A DNA stretch of 64,000 nt, taken from NCBI RefSeq assembly GCF_036227225.1, contig NZ_CP109444.1:4941501-5005500 (forward strand). Reading direction: 5' to 3'. The stretch comes from Streptomyces sp. NBC_01478 (GTDB taxonomy: Bacteria; Actinomycetota; Actinomycetes; Streptomycetales; Streptomycetaceae). The notes under the pieces are model-generated. The model was not told the origin of the DNA. It ran no database searches and was given only the letters and a program-made list of their open reading frames with translations. The position numbers were made by a program, and so were the translations under genes. Below, in pieces: positions 37,205 to 45,955 of this stretch. The stretch's first letter is position 1; each line of letters starts with the position of its first letter.

Positions 37205-37678
37205 TCAGCGGGTGGCGCCCGCCGGCCAGAGCACCCGCACGGGGACGCCGGTCCGCTCGGCGTGGTCGACGGCGTCCGCTGTTCCGCCGAACCCCCGTGC
37301 CGGTCTGCCGTCCCACACGGCCAGTAGCTCGTCCACCAGGCCGACAAGGATTTCGTTGCCCGCCTGGTAGGCCTCGGAGGTCGACTCCGCCATGCCGGTC
37401 CCGTGCACGTCGGCCGCCTGCCGGACGAGCTTGTCGTACGTGGCGTGATGCCAGTCGGGGAGGCTCGCCCGGTACTCGGTGGCGGGTACGACGACTTCGA
37501 GGCGCCCGCCGTGCGCGAGGGCCGTTTCCGCGAACCATGAGTCGGGGCCGTCGGCGATGCACGAGACGGCGACGAGTTCCGAGGCGTCGTAGCCGCGTAC
37601 CGCCTCGGAGAGCAGCTCCCGGACCCGTTCCTCGACCGCCTGGCCGAGCCCGCGATGTCCCGTGATCCCCACCCGCAC
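37205..37678 (-). CDS. SLOG-like predicted nucleotide-binding protein
   Basis: A 157-residue protein beginning RVGITGHRGLGQAVEERV, with a Rossmann-like core (ELVAVSCIADGPDSWFAETA, LEVVVPATEYRASLP) and a C-terminal strand VPVRVLWPAG. This resembles the SLOG superfamily, which includes nucleotide-sensing components of stress and defence systems. GTG at 37678 follows AGGAGG. No effector gene is beside it, so a defence role is not supported. Confidence 0.6.
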   Translation of the reverse strand: MRVGITGHRGLGQAVEERVRELLSEAVRGYDASELVAVSCIADGPDSWFAETALAHGGRLEVVVPATEYRASLPDWHHATYDKLVRQAADVHGTGMAESTSEAYQAGNEILVGLVDELLAVWDGRPARGFGGTADAVDHAERTGVPVRVLWPAGATR

Positions 37679-37752
37679 GCTGTGCCTCCTGAAGTCGGCG
37701 AGCCCGGGCCGCAGCCAACGGCCCGGCGCACAGCAGCAGTCTCGCTCGCGGG

Positions 37753-38880
37753 TCAGCGGGCCGCTGCCGACCTGACCTCGGCCAGCAGGTCGTACATCGT
37801 CTGGCCCGGTCAGTCCGTCTGGAGCCAGTCCCGGTGGCCGCTGATCGTCTCGTTGTCCTTCTTCACGCCGTTGACCGGGTTGGTGTAGGTGATCTCGGCC
37901 TGGGGGTCGAGGCCCTTGAAGCGGGTGATGACCTTGATCAGCCGGATCAACGACGCCTTCGCCGCGTCCGTCGGGGGCTGGGACACCAGGGTGCCGATCA
38001 GGGCGATGCCGAGGTTGCCGGAGTTGAAGCCCGCCGTGTGGAAGGCGGTGACCAGGTCGCCGTCGGGGTCGAAGGCCGGGACGAGGTCGTCGCCGGAGTA
38101 GCGGCCCTCGTAGACGACGCCCGCCTCGTCGACGAGGAAGTGGTAGCCGATGTCGCCCCAGTCGAGGGTGACCGCGTGGTACTCGTAGATCCCTCGGACG
38201 GTCGCGGCCGGGTCCGGGTCGGCGTTCGGGGTGTCCGTGTGGTGGACCGTGATCGACTGCAACGGGTAGTACGCCTCGGGGGAGTTGACCTTGCCGTCCT
38301 TGTACCGCTTCGACTCGTCGGCGCCCCAGGCCGGGCGCGAGAGGTAGCGGACGCCACGGACGCGGGTCGCCTCGGACGGCACGTGGAAGGTGCGGTCGGG
38401 GCCTCGGGTGCAGTCGATCGCGACCGTGCGGACGTCGCTCGCGCCTGCCGGTGCCTTCACCTCGTAGGCGGTGGCCTCGTCGGCCGCGACCAGGGCCGTA
38501 CCGCCGCCGTCGACGGTCGCGCAGCCGGTGCCGGTCCGCTGCCAGGCGCCGTCCGCGAGGCGGATGCCGGCGCCGTCGGGGTCGCCGGTCCAGCGCAGGC
38601 CGACGTAGGACGCGGCGAAGGCCGTGGTGGCCGGCGCGGTGCCGGTGGCGGTGGCGGTGCGGGTGGCCGGGAAGGTCTCCGGCTTCGTGCCCGAGGGAGC
38701 CGCGTCGCCGCTCGTGTCGGGGGTGGAGCCGGAGTCGGTGGCCGCGAAGACCACCGGGGTCAGGGCGGCCCCGGCGGCGACGGCCCCGATCGCGCCGCGA
38801 CGCGAGAGGGACCGCTTCCTGCGGTGGGACGGGCTGGGGGATGACGGGGCGGGGGACGACTGTGTGGGGGTGTCGGACAC
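37753..38880 (-). CDS. Tat-exported peptidoglycan amidase/PGRP with in-frame TGA at the zinc-ligand Cys codon
   Basis: Reading from GTG 38880 gives 356 residues ending at TGA 37810-37812. A twin-arginine signal is present (SRRGAIGAVAAGAALTPVVF). The Amidase_2/PGRP domain shows SITVHHTDTPNADPDP, YHFLVDEAGVVYEGR and GHRDWLQTD. Family members continue '-Cys-Pro-Gly-', where Cys is a zinc ligand. Here the codon after Asp is TGA and the same frame continues PGQTMYDLLAEVRSAAAR to a second TGA at 37753-37755, which looks like the normal C-terminus. The choices are nonsense mutation, readthrough, selenocysteine or sequence error. The short form (37810-38880) would lack one zinc ligand. Confidence 0.75.
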
Positions 38881-38896
38881 GGAACCGAGCGTGGCC

Positions 38897-40894
38897 TCAG
38901 GCGCCGGCCCCGCGCAGCCGCTGCTGCGGGACCAGGGCCGACGCGGGCGCCAACCCCCGTCCGCCGGGCGCCTGTTGCTGATCACCGACCGGCATGTCGT
39001 CGCGCATCAGGCCCTCGGGGATGAGGACGGCGGCGGTGACCCCGCCGCTCTGCGAGTGCCGTATCTCCACGCGCAGGCCCTGGCGTTCGCGCAGTCGGTT
39101 GACCACGAAGAGGCCGATCTGCTTGGCGTCGAGGAGGTCGACCTTCTCGGACTGGATCTTGCGGTTGGCGTCGGCCATCGCATCGTCCTTCATGCCGAAG
39201 CCGCTGTCCTCGATCTCGATGAGGACGCCCTCGCGCAGCCGGGCCGCGCGCACCTGCACCTGGGTGCTGGGCGGTGAGAACGCCGTGGCGTTCTCGACGA
39301 GTTCGGCGAGCAGATGGATCACGTCGGCCACGGAACCGCCGGTCAGCGACACCTTCGGTACGGCCCAGAGCTGCACCCGGGCCGAGTTCTCGATCTCGGC
39401 GACGGCCGCGCGCAGGATGTCGGACAGCGGGATCGGGTCCCGCCAGCCGCGGCCGGGCGCGATGCCGGACAGGATCAGCAGGCTCTCGGAGTGCCGGCGC
39501 ATACGGGTGGCCAGGTAGTCGACGCGGTACAGCTCGTGGAGTTCGGCCGGGTCGCGCTGCCTGCGCACCATCGCGTCGAGCAGGTCGAGTTGGCGGTGGA
39601 GGAGGACCTGGCTGCGGCGGGCGAGGCTGACGTAGACGCCGGAGATCCCGCTGAGGAGTTCGGCGCGTTCGGAGGCGGCCCTGAGGGCGGCGCGCTGGAC
39701 GGCGGTCAACGCGGTGCCGACCTGGGCGAGTTCGTCACCGGCGAGGCGGCGCATGGGGGCCTCGGCGTCGATGTCGACGCCCTGGCCGGCGTGCAGTCTG
39801 CGCATGGCCCGCGGGAGGCTGCGGCCGGCCACTTCGAGGGCGGAGTTGCGCAGGTCGAGGAGTTCGACGATGAGGCCGCGGCCGACTAGCACGGAGACGA
39901 GCAGCGACAGCAGCACGCCGACGAGGCCGAGCACGACGGCGATCCCGGAGGCGCCGAGCGTGTCCCAGCCGAACGGGTCGGCCGCGGCCGTCGCGCCCGT
40001 ACCGGCCCTGGTCTCGGCCGCGTCGAGCCCGGTGAGCACTCCGCCCGCGGTGGAGTCCCAGCCGCGCAGGAAGCTCGCGGACGCGGCGGAGGCACCCGGG
40101 CCCGCGCTGCGTACCCGGTTCTCGATCGCCTGGAGTTGGCTGTAGCCGGTGCCGTCGAGGAGCGTGCGGTACGCCTTCCGGTGCTCGGTCTTGAGGTCGG
40201 CGACCGCGGGTTCGAGCAGTTCGCGCTGGGTGGCCACGGCGCCGACGAACAGCGCGTACTGCTCCTTGGTCAGCTCACCGCCGGTGCGGGCGGCGCCGAG
40301 CAGCGCCTGTTCCTGGGCAACTGCCTCGCGGGCCCGGGACAGTTCGAGCACCACGCGGGCGTCGGAGGCGTCGGCGGCGGTCTCGTCGCGGGTGAGCGCG
40401 CCGGTGACGGCGAAGCCGTGCTCGACGATCGCCGAGTAACTGCCGTACGTGTCCGTCGACTTGGCGTCCTTGGCGGCGGCCGTCGCGCGCAGCGCCGCGA
40501 GGCCGGTGGCGTCGGCCTCCAGCTTGTCGATACGGCCCGGCAGCGAGGAGTCGATGAGCGCCGCGTCCGAACTGGAGTCGTCGACGCCGTCGCGCAGCGC
40601 GGAGGCGGCCGTGTCGGTGACCTTCGCGGCGGCGGTGAAGGCGCCCGGGGCGTCCGCGTACCGCAGGGCGGCGGTCCGCTCGCCCTGCACCGCGGTGACG
40701 AACTCGGCGACGGGGGTGAGGAGTTCGGAGTTGACGTCCTTGGCGGTCTCGGTGTCGGCGATGCTCGACGCGGTCGTCACCGCGGCGAAGCCCCACAGGG
40801 CCATCAGGGACACGATGGGCAGCATCAACAGGGCGACGATCTTCGCCCGGACCGATCGGGGGCGCAGTCGCGCCGGCGTGCGAAGGACACGCAT
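38897..40894 (-). CDS. CvnA-like sensor histidine kinase (nitrate/nitrite-sensing-type extracellular domain)
   Basis: A 665-residue sensor with membrane segments near residues 19-43 (IVALLMLPIVSLMALWGFA) and ~315-345 (GIAVVLGLVGVLLSLLVSVL). These flank a ~270-residue helical extracellular domain of NIT type (QGERTAALRYADAP). HAMP-like and HATPase regions follow (VIHLLAELVENATAFSPP, IEIEDSGFGM). Conservon CvnA proteins look like this, but no cvnB-D genes follow; the next gene is the amidase, 16 bp away. ATG at 40894 is used. No canonical H-box is obvious (RRSQVLLHRQLDLLD may serve). Confidence 0.82.
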   Translation of the reverse strand: MRVLRTPARLRPRSVRAKIVALLMLPIVSLMALWGFAAVTTASSIADTETAKDVNSELLTPVAEFVTAVQGERTAALRYADAPGAFTAAAKVTDTAASALRDGVDDSSSDAALIDSSLPGRIDKLEADATGLAALRATAAAKDAKSTDTYGSYSAIVEHGFAVTGALTRDETAADASDARVVLELSRAREAVAQEQALLGAARTGGELTKEQYALFVGAVATQRELLEPAVADLKTEHRKAYRTLLDGTGYSQLQAIENRVRSAGPGASAASASFLRGWDSTAGGVLTGLDAAETRAGTGATAAADPFGWDTLGASGIAVVLGLVGVLLSLLVSVLVGRGLIVELLDLRNSALEVAGRSLPRAMRRLHAGQGVDIDAEAPMRRLAGDELAQVGTALTAVQRAALRAASERAELLSGISGVYVSLARRSQVLLHRQLDLLDAMVRRQRDPAELHELYRVDYLATRMRRHSESLLILSGIAPGRGWRDPIPLSDILRAAVAEIENSARVQLWAVPKVSLTGGSVADVIHLLAELVENATAFSPPSTQVQVRAARLREGVLIEIEDSGFGMKDDAMADANRKIQSEKVDLLDAKQIGLFVVNRLRERQGLRVEIRHSQSGGVTAAVLIPEGLMRDDMPVGDQQQAPGGRGLAPASALVPQQRLRGAGA

Positions 40895-40993
40895 GGGGAA
40901 CCTCGTTCAGGGAAGTGCGGGGTGGTTCGTACGACGGCCGCGGCGACCGGGGGAATCGGGGCCGCGCCGTGCGGGGAGAGCCGAAGTGGCTCA

Positions 40994-41600
40994 GACCGTG
41001 GCGAGTTCTACCTCGCGCAGCGATTCGGGGCCGGTGCCCCTGGAAGGTGGGGCGGGCGCCGATGGGGGTACGAAGCCCGGCCCGGACCAGGCGGGTTCGC
41101 CCGCCGAAGAGCCGGAACCCGGCTCGGACCGTGGCGAGTTCGGCCTCGCGCAGCGACTCGGGGTGGGTGGCCCCGGGAGTTGGTACCGGCGCCGAGGGGA
41201 CTGTCGAAGCCCGGCCCGGACCCGGGTGGGTTCGAGCTCGCGGGAGCGACTCGGCGCCGATGCCCCGGGAAGGCGGGGCGGACGCCGGCCGAAGAACCCG
41301 GACCCGAAACCGGCCTGGACCACGGCGAGTTCGGTGCCGTTGAGCGACCGGCGCCGACAACCCCGGGATGGTGGCGCCGACACCGGCCGAAGAAGCCGTG
41401 GCCGGACCCGGGGCCGGACCGTGACGAGTTCGGCCTCGCGCAGCGGCTCGGCTCCCACGCCCAGGGACGCGGGCGCCGGCGCCGGCGCGCACGGAGAACC
41501 GAGCTCGGAACAGACCTCGACGGATCCGACCTCGCACAGCAACTCACCGCCCACAGCCCCGGGAAGTGGTCGAAGTCCGTTCAGACCGTGGCCAGTTCGA
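40994..41600. repeat. Degenerate ~91-100-bp direct-repeat array
   Basis: Eight related units begin at about 40994, 41085 (truncated), 41127, 41218, 41318, 41417, 41513 and 41584. Core: GACCGTGGCGAGTTCGGCCT followed by CGCGCAGCGACTCGG, a variable part, GCCCCGGGAAGG and CGCCGGCCGAAGAACCCGG. The last unit is the coding 3' end of the MHYT gene (its LLREVELATV tail). The 686-bp gap 40895-41580 is almost entirely this array, with no credible gene. Confidence 0.75.
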
Positions 41601-42360
41601 CCTCGCGGAGCAACTCCGCGGCGATGGCCGACTCGTGGTGTTTGCCGGTCGGGGAGAGGGCGACGTAGGCCGAGGCCAGGAAGAGGAAGGAGCCGAGGAC
41701 GACGGCGAGCGGGAAGATGAACTCCGTGGCGGTGGCGCCGGAGAGGGCCGCGCCGCTGGGGGTGAGGGTGACGCTCACGGCGTACATGCCGGTGTAGTGC
41801 ATGGTGCTGACCGCGAGTCCCATGACGAGGGCGGCGACCGTGGCGAGGACCGGGCCGCGGACGACCAGGGTGAGGGTGAGCGCGGCGGTCGCGGCGACGA
41901 CGGCGATCACGACGGAGGCGATGACCAGCCCGGGGTCGTAGTCGATCCGGCCGTGCAGGTCGAGCGCGGCCATGCCGGTGTAGTGCATGGCCGCGACGCC
42001 CACGCCGGTGCCGAGTCCGCCGAACGCGACCGACGTCACGCGGGAGCGGCCGTAGCCGGCGGTGAAGACGCCGGCGGCGACCACGCCGATCGACATCAGC
42101 AGGCTGAGGACGGTGAGCGGGACGTCGTAGCGGATGGGGGTGCCTTCGACGCTGAAGCCGAGCATGGCCACGAAGTGCATGGTCCAGATGCCGGAGCCGA
42201 TGGCGACGGAGGCGAGGGTCAGCCAGTTCCGTTTGGAGGCGCCGTCCGCCTCAAGTGCCCTTACGGTGCAGCGCAGTCCGAGCGCGGCGCCGACGCAGGC
42301 CATCGCGTAGGACAGGACCGGGGTGACCCAGCCCGCGCTGAAGTGATCCATGTGGCCCAT
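41581..42360 (-). CDS. MHYT-domain integral membrane sensor
   Basis: A 259-residue protein with seven predicted membrane helices and three MHYT motifs: GIWTMHFVAM, AAMHYTGMAAL and STMHYTGMYAV. MHYT domains are predicted to bind copper and sense a diatomic gas or redox state. No output domain is attached here. ATG at 42360 is used; ATG 42351 is an alternative. The C-terminal codons form the last unit of the downstream repeat array. Confidence 0.88.
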   Translation of the reverse strand: MGHMDHFSAGWVTPVLSYAMACVGAALGLRCTVRALEADGASKRNWLTLASVAIGSGIWTMHFVAMLGFSVEGTPIRYDVPLTVLSLLMSIGVVAAGVFTAGYGRSRVTSVAFGGLGTGVGVAAMHYTGMAALDLHGRIDYDPGLVIASVVIAVVAATAALTLTLVVRGPVLATVAALVMGLAVSTMHYTGMYAVSVTLTPSGAALSGATATEFIFPLAVVLGSFLFLASAYVALSPTGKHHESAIAAELLREVELATV

Positions 42361-42553
42361 GGGGAGGTTCCTCTCGGGCGTGGCGCGGCGAGACCGCGCG
42401 CGCAGGGAGTACCGCCGGTAACAAGGACCGGAGGTTGGCTGATCATGCCAGCCGTACCTCTGGGACAGAGGGCGCGAAAGGGACCATGGGGTTGATTGGC
42501 GAACATTAAATCAATGTGCTTTGGATAACACCGAACACGGGTATTTTTGCAGG

Positions 42554-43483
42554 TCAGGCGGGTGATTCGTGAACCTCGCGTGAAGGTCGGTCGAGCACGG
42601 TCGCGCCGGCCGCCGGGGCCGTCGTCGTACGGACCGTCCGGCAGGTCCCGGACGACGTGAGCGCCTCGGCCACCTTCGCCGCCGACCCGGCGTCGCGGAC
42701 GAGGAACGCGGTCGTCGGGCCCGAGCCGGAGACCAGCGCGGCCAGCGCGCCCGCGGTGCGGCCCGCGGCGAGGGTGTCGGCCAGTTCCGGGAAGAGGGAA
42801 AGTGCCGCCGGCTGAAGGTCGTTGGAGACGGCGGCGGCGAGCGCGTCCGGGTCGCCCTTCGCGAGCGCGTCGAGGAGTGGCCGGGAGGCGATCGGCTCGG
42901 GGATGTCGGTGCCCTCCCCCAACCGGTCGAACTCCCGGAAGACGGCGGGGGTGGACAGCCCGCGCTCGGCCATCGCGAACACCCAGTGGAAGGTGCCCCC
43001 GGCCTCCAGGACCGTCAGCTTCTCCCCCCGCCCGATGCCGAGCGCCGCCCCGCCCACCAGGCTGAACGGCACATCGCTGCCCAACTCCGCGCAGATGTCG
43101 AGCAGTTCGGCCCGCGAGGCCCCGGTCCCCCACAACGCGTCGCACGCCACGAGCGCGCCCGCGCCGTCCGCACTGCCGCCCGCCATGCCGCCGGCGACGG
43201 GGATGTCCTTCGCGATGTGGATGTGCACGGCGGGGCTACGGCCGTACCGCTCGGCAAGCGCCACGGCTGCCCGGGCCGCCAAGTTCGTACGGTCCAGGGG
43301 GACTTGGTCCGCGTCCGGGCCCGTGCAGGTGACGCGGAGTTCGTCGGCGGGGGTCACGGTGACCTCGTCGTACAGGCCGACCGCGAGGAAGACGTTGGCC
43401 AGGTCGTGAAACCCGTCCGCGCGCGCGGCACCCACCGCGAGCTGGACGTTGACCTTGGCGGGGACGCGGACCGTCACGCTCAC
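42554..43483 (-). CDS. ispE: 4-diphosphocytidyl-2-C-methyl-D-erythritol kinase
   Basis: A 309-residue GHMP kinase of the MEP isoprenoid pathway. N-terminal VRVPAKVNVQLAVGAARADG, ATP loop IPVAGGMAGGSADGAGAL, and C-terminal LVSGSGPTTAFLV. GTG at 43483 directly abuts the ksgA stop with no gap, so the two are translationally coupled. The ksgA-ispE order is conserved in actinobacteria. Confidence 0.96.
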   Translation of the reverse strand: MSVTVRVPAKVNVQLAVGAARADGFHDLANVFLAVGLYDEVTVTPADELRVTCTGPDADQVPLDRTNLAARAAVALAERYGRSPAVHIHIAKDIPVAGGMAGGSADGAGALVACDALWGTGASRAELLDICAELGSDVPFSLVGGAALGIGRGEKLTVLEAGGTFHWVFAMAERGLSTPAVFREFDRLGEGTDIPEPIASRPLLDALAKGDPDALAAAVSNDLQPAALSLFPELADTLAAGRTAGALAALVSGSGPTTAFLVRDAGSAAKVAEALTSSGTCRTVRTTTAPAAGATVLDRPSREVHESPA

Positions 43484-44395
43484 TTACTCGGACTCCTTGT
43501 GATCAGCCTTGTGCTCAGTCTCGTGATCAGCCTTGTGCTCGACCTTGTGCTCGGCGATCCGTGTGAACTCCTCCACCGTCAGCGACTCGCCGCGTGCCTG
43601 GGGCGACACCCCGGCCGCCACCAGTGCCGTCTCCGCCGCCGCGGCGGACCCCGCCCAGCCCGCGAGTGCCGCCCGCAGGGTCTTGCGGCGCTGGGCGAAG
43701 GCCGCGTCCACCACGGCGAAGACCTCGCGGCGGTCGGCGGTGGTCTTCAGGGGTTCCGGTCGGCGGGTGAGCGACACGAGTCCGCTGTCGACGTTCGGGG
43801 CGGGCCAGAAGACGGTACGGCCGATGGAACCGGCCCGCTTGACCTCGGCGTACCAGTTCGCCTTCACGGACGGGACGCCGTACACCTTCGAACCGGGCGG
43901 CGCGGCCAGCCGGTCGGCGACCTCCGCCTGGACCATCACCAGCGTGCGCTCGATGCTCGGGAAGTGCTCCAGCATGTGCAGCAGGACCGGTACGGCCACG
44001 TTGTACGGGAGGTTGGCGACCAGTGCGGTGGGGGGCGGGCCGGGCAGTTCCGTCACCTGCATCGCGTCCGAGTGCACCAGCGTGAAGCGGTCCGCCCGCT
44101 CCGGCATGCGGGCCGCGACCGTCGCGGGCAGTGCGCTCGCGAGGACGTCGTCGATCTCCACGGCCGTGACGCGGTCGGCCACTTCGAGCAGGGCGAGGGT
44201 GAGTGAGCCCAGGCCGGGACCCACCTCCACGACCACGTCGTCGGGGCGGACGTCCGCGGTGCGGACGATGCGGCGGACCGTGTTCGCGTCGATCACGAAG
44301 TTCTGGCCGCGTTGTTTGGTGGGGCGTACGCCCAGGGCTGCCGCGAGTTCACGGACTTCGGCGGGGCCCAGGAGGGCGTCGGGGTTGCTGCTCAC
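43484..44395 (-). CDS. ksgA: 16S rRNA (A1518/A1519) dimethyltransferase
   Basis: A 303-residue KsgA/RsmA. N-terminal [23 protein letters not shown] motif [17 protein letters not shown] and catalytic [19 protein letters not shown] (NLPY). It dimethylates two adenosines in 16S helix 45. The C-terminal ~20 residues are an unusual His/Lys/Glu/Asp repeat ([18 protein letters not shown]) encoded by a near-duplicated 24-bp sequence, absent from typical KsgA. Confidence 0.95.
   Translation of the reverse strand: MSSNPDALLGPAEVRELAAALGVRPTKQRGQNFVIDANTVRRIVRTADVRPDDVVVEVGPGLGSLTLALLEVADRVTAVEIDDVLASALPATVAARMPERADRFTLVHSDAMQVTELPGPPPTALVANLPYNVAVPVLLHMLEHFPSIERTLVMVQAEVADRLAAPPGSKVYGVPSVKANWYAEVKRAGSIGRTVFWPAPNVDSGLVSLTRRPEPLKTTADRREVFAVVDAAFAQRRKTLRAALAGWAGSAAAAETALVAAGVSPQARGESLTVEEFTRIAEHKVEHKADHETEHKADHKESE
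43492..43550. repeat. 24-bp near-tandem repeat at the ksgA 3' end
   Basis: Near-duplicate units containing GTGATCAGCCTTGTGCTC recur at a 24-bp period, followed by a partial copy. They encode the EHKADH-type tail of KsgA. Confidence 0.7.
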
Positions 44396-44455
44396 GTTCC
44401 TAGGTTACGGGGCCGTTCCGCTGCGCTGGGCTGGGCCGTCATTCGCCTGCGGGTT

Positions 44456-44490
44456 CGTCGTGGCTGGTCGCGCAGTTCCCCGCGCCCCTT
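44456..44490. repeat. Interspersed repeat copy
   Basis: Shares 27 exact bases (starting GTGGCTGGTCGCGCAGTTCC) with the element at 26143. It lies between rpfB and ksgA. Confidence 0.6.
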
Positions 44491-44503
44491 CAGGGCGCAC
44501 ACC

Positions 44504-45835
44504 TCAACCGTGTAGACGAGTCCCGCAGTGCGGCCACGGGCTCGCGCCCCGTCGCACGTACAGCCTCTTCGCTCGGAGGGTCTGTTCTTCCGCGCTCGCG
44601 TCCTGGGGGCGGCCGGAGCCGCCGAGGCTGTGCCAGGTGTGGGTGTCGAACTGGTAGAGGCCGCCGTAGGTGCCGGAGGGGTCCACGGCTCCGGGGCGGC
44701 CGCCGGACTCGCAGGTCGCCAGGCCGTGCCAGTTGAGGTGGTCGGCGCCCTGTACCGACGTGGGCATCGGTTTGGTGCCGACCTTGACCAGTTGGGGGCT
44801 GGGTTCGCGGACGAGTTCGTCGTCGATGCGGCGCGGCTTCTCCTTGACGCCGTTGACCGTGCGGAGGGCGTAGGTGACCCGGCGCAGGCCCGGGCGGCCG
44901 GCCCGTTCGACGACCTCGGTGCCCTTGAAGAGGGTGGGGTCGTCGGTGCGTTCGACCTTGAAGGGGATCGCCTCCTCACGGACCTCCCGCGTGCCGGTGA
45001 CCCGCAGGACCGTGATCGTCTGGCCGTCGCGCGGGAAGCTGTCCTGCGGGACCGAGGTGGTGTCCTCGCCGTGCAGGCCGATGCCGGCCTCGCCGACCGC
45101 CTCGCCGACCGTCGCCGCGTTGGTGCGGATCGTGCGGGCGCGGCCGTCGGCCATGATCGTGACGGTGCGTTCGGTGCGCACGTCGAGGGCGAGTCCGGCG
45201 CGGCCGATGGGCTGCGAGCGGGAGATCGAGAGGTACGCGCCCTCCGCCCGCACCCCGAGCTGTTCGAGGGCGCCGTCGACCGTGCGGGCCGTGGTCCACA
45301 CCTCACGGCGTTGCCCGTCGATGGTGAGCCGCACGGGGCGGCCGTAGCGCACCGCGACCTCGTCGCCGCTGGCGAGCGGCGCGTCGCGGCCGGGGGCCAC
45401 CACGTCGTGCGCGCCGACCTCCACACCCTGCTGGGCGAGGAGTTCGGTGACGTCGTCGGCGAAGGTGTGCAGGGTGCGCGGCTTGCCGTCGACGCTCAGC
45501 TCGATCGCCTTGTCCTCGGCGACGAACGCGGTGGTGCCGCCGGCGAGGAACGCGACCACCAGCGCCTGCGGCACCAGTCGCCGCATGGTGGACGCCGTCG
45601 AGCCGGGGCGCTCGGCTCTTCGTCTGCGGTCCGCCCGGCCCGGCGCCGCCGTCACCGTCTGACGCGGGAACACGGGCTCCGGCGCCTCGTAGGCGGGGCG
45701 GTACGTGTCCTCGTACACCTCGGTGTGCCCGTCAGTGGGCCCGTTGGTGTGCCCGTCGGTGTACACATCGGCGCGCACACCGCGGTCGTACGTCTCGTAG
45801 GTCTCGTACGTCTCGTAGGTCTCGTATTTGCTCAC
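44504..45835 (-). CDS. rpfB: Resuscitation-promoting factor RpfB-like, DUF348/G5/transglycosylase-like
   Basis: A 443-residue secreted cell-wall enzyme. It starts at GTG 45835 with SKYETYETYETYETYDRGVR, then a basic region and one membrane/signal helix (LVPQALVVAFLAGGTTAFVA). DUF348-type repeats (IELSVDGKPRTLHTFADDV, RLTIDGQRREVWTTARTVD, TVTIMADGRARTIRTNAATV) and a G5 domain (REEAIPFKVERTDDPTLF) precede the catalytic Rpf domain LNWHGLATCESGGRPG (catalytic Glu) and YGGLYQFDTHTWHSLGG. It cleaves peptidoglycan during resuscitation and spore germination. The ~110-residue cytoplasmic N-terminus is unusually long. Confidence 0.93.
   Translation of the reverse strand: MSKYETYETYETYETYDRGVRADVYTDGHTNGPTDGHTEVYEDTYRPAYEAPEPVFPRQTVTAAPGRADRRRRAERPGSTASTMRRLVPQALVVAFLAGGTTAFVAEDKAIELSVDGKPRTLHTFADDVTELLAQQGVEVGAHDVVAPGRDAPLASGDEVAVRYGRPVRLTIDGQRREVWTTARTVDGALEQLGVRAEGAYLSISRSQPIGRAGLALDVRTERTVTIMADGRARTIRTNAATVGEAVGEAGIGLHGEDTTSVPQDSFPRDGQTITVLRVTGTREVREEAIPFKVERTDDPTLFKGTEVVERAGRPGLRRVTYALRTVNGVKEKPRRIDDELVREPSPQLVKVGTKPMPTSVQGADHLNWHGLATCESGGRPGAVDPSGTYGGLYQFDTHTWHSLGGSGRPQDASAEEQTLRAKRLYVRRGASPWPHCGTRLHG
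45791..45826. repeat. 9-bp tandem repeat x4 at the rpfB 5' end
   Basis: Four copies of SGTCTCGTA in the plus strand, encoding Tyr-Glu-Thr repeats directly after the rpfB start. Confidence 0.8.
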
Positions 45836-45955
45836 GCCGACACGCTCCAGAAGGCCAGAAGGGTCCGGATCGGGCCAACAGAACCTAGCGGAGCGGCCGT
45901 CACTCTCCAAAGCGACGCGGCTACCCAGAGTTGTGTTCGATGGGGTCCCGACGCC

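Noticed and set aside
37205..37678. SLOG protein as part of an anti-phage defence system
   Set aside because: No effector, nuclease, TIR or membrane partner gene lies beside it.
40994..41600. CRISPR array
   Set aside because: Units are ~95 bp, imperfect and contiguous, with no unique spacers and no cas genes.
45836..45955. c-di-AMP (ydaO-type) riboswitch ahead of rpfB
   Set aside because: The gap to tatD is short and shows no multi-helix leader; such switches are linked to other rpf genes.
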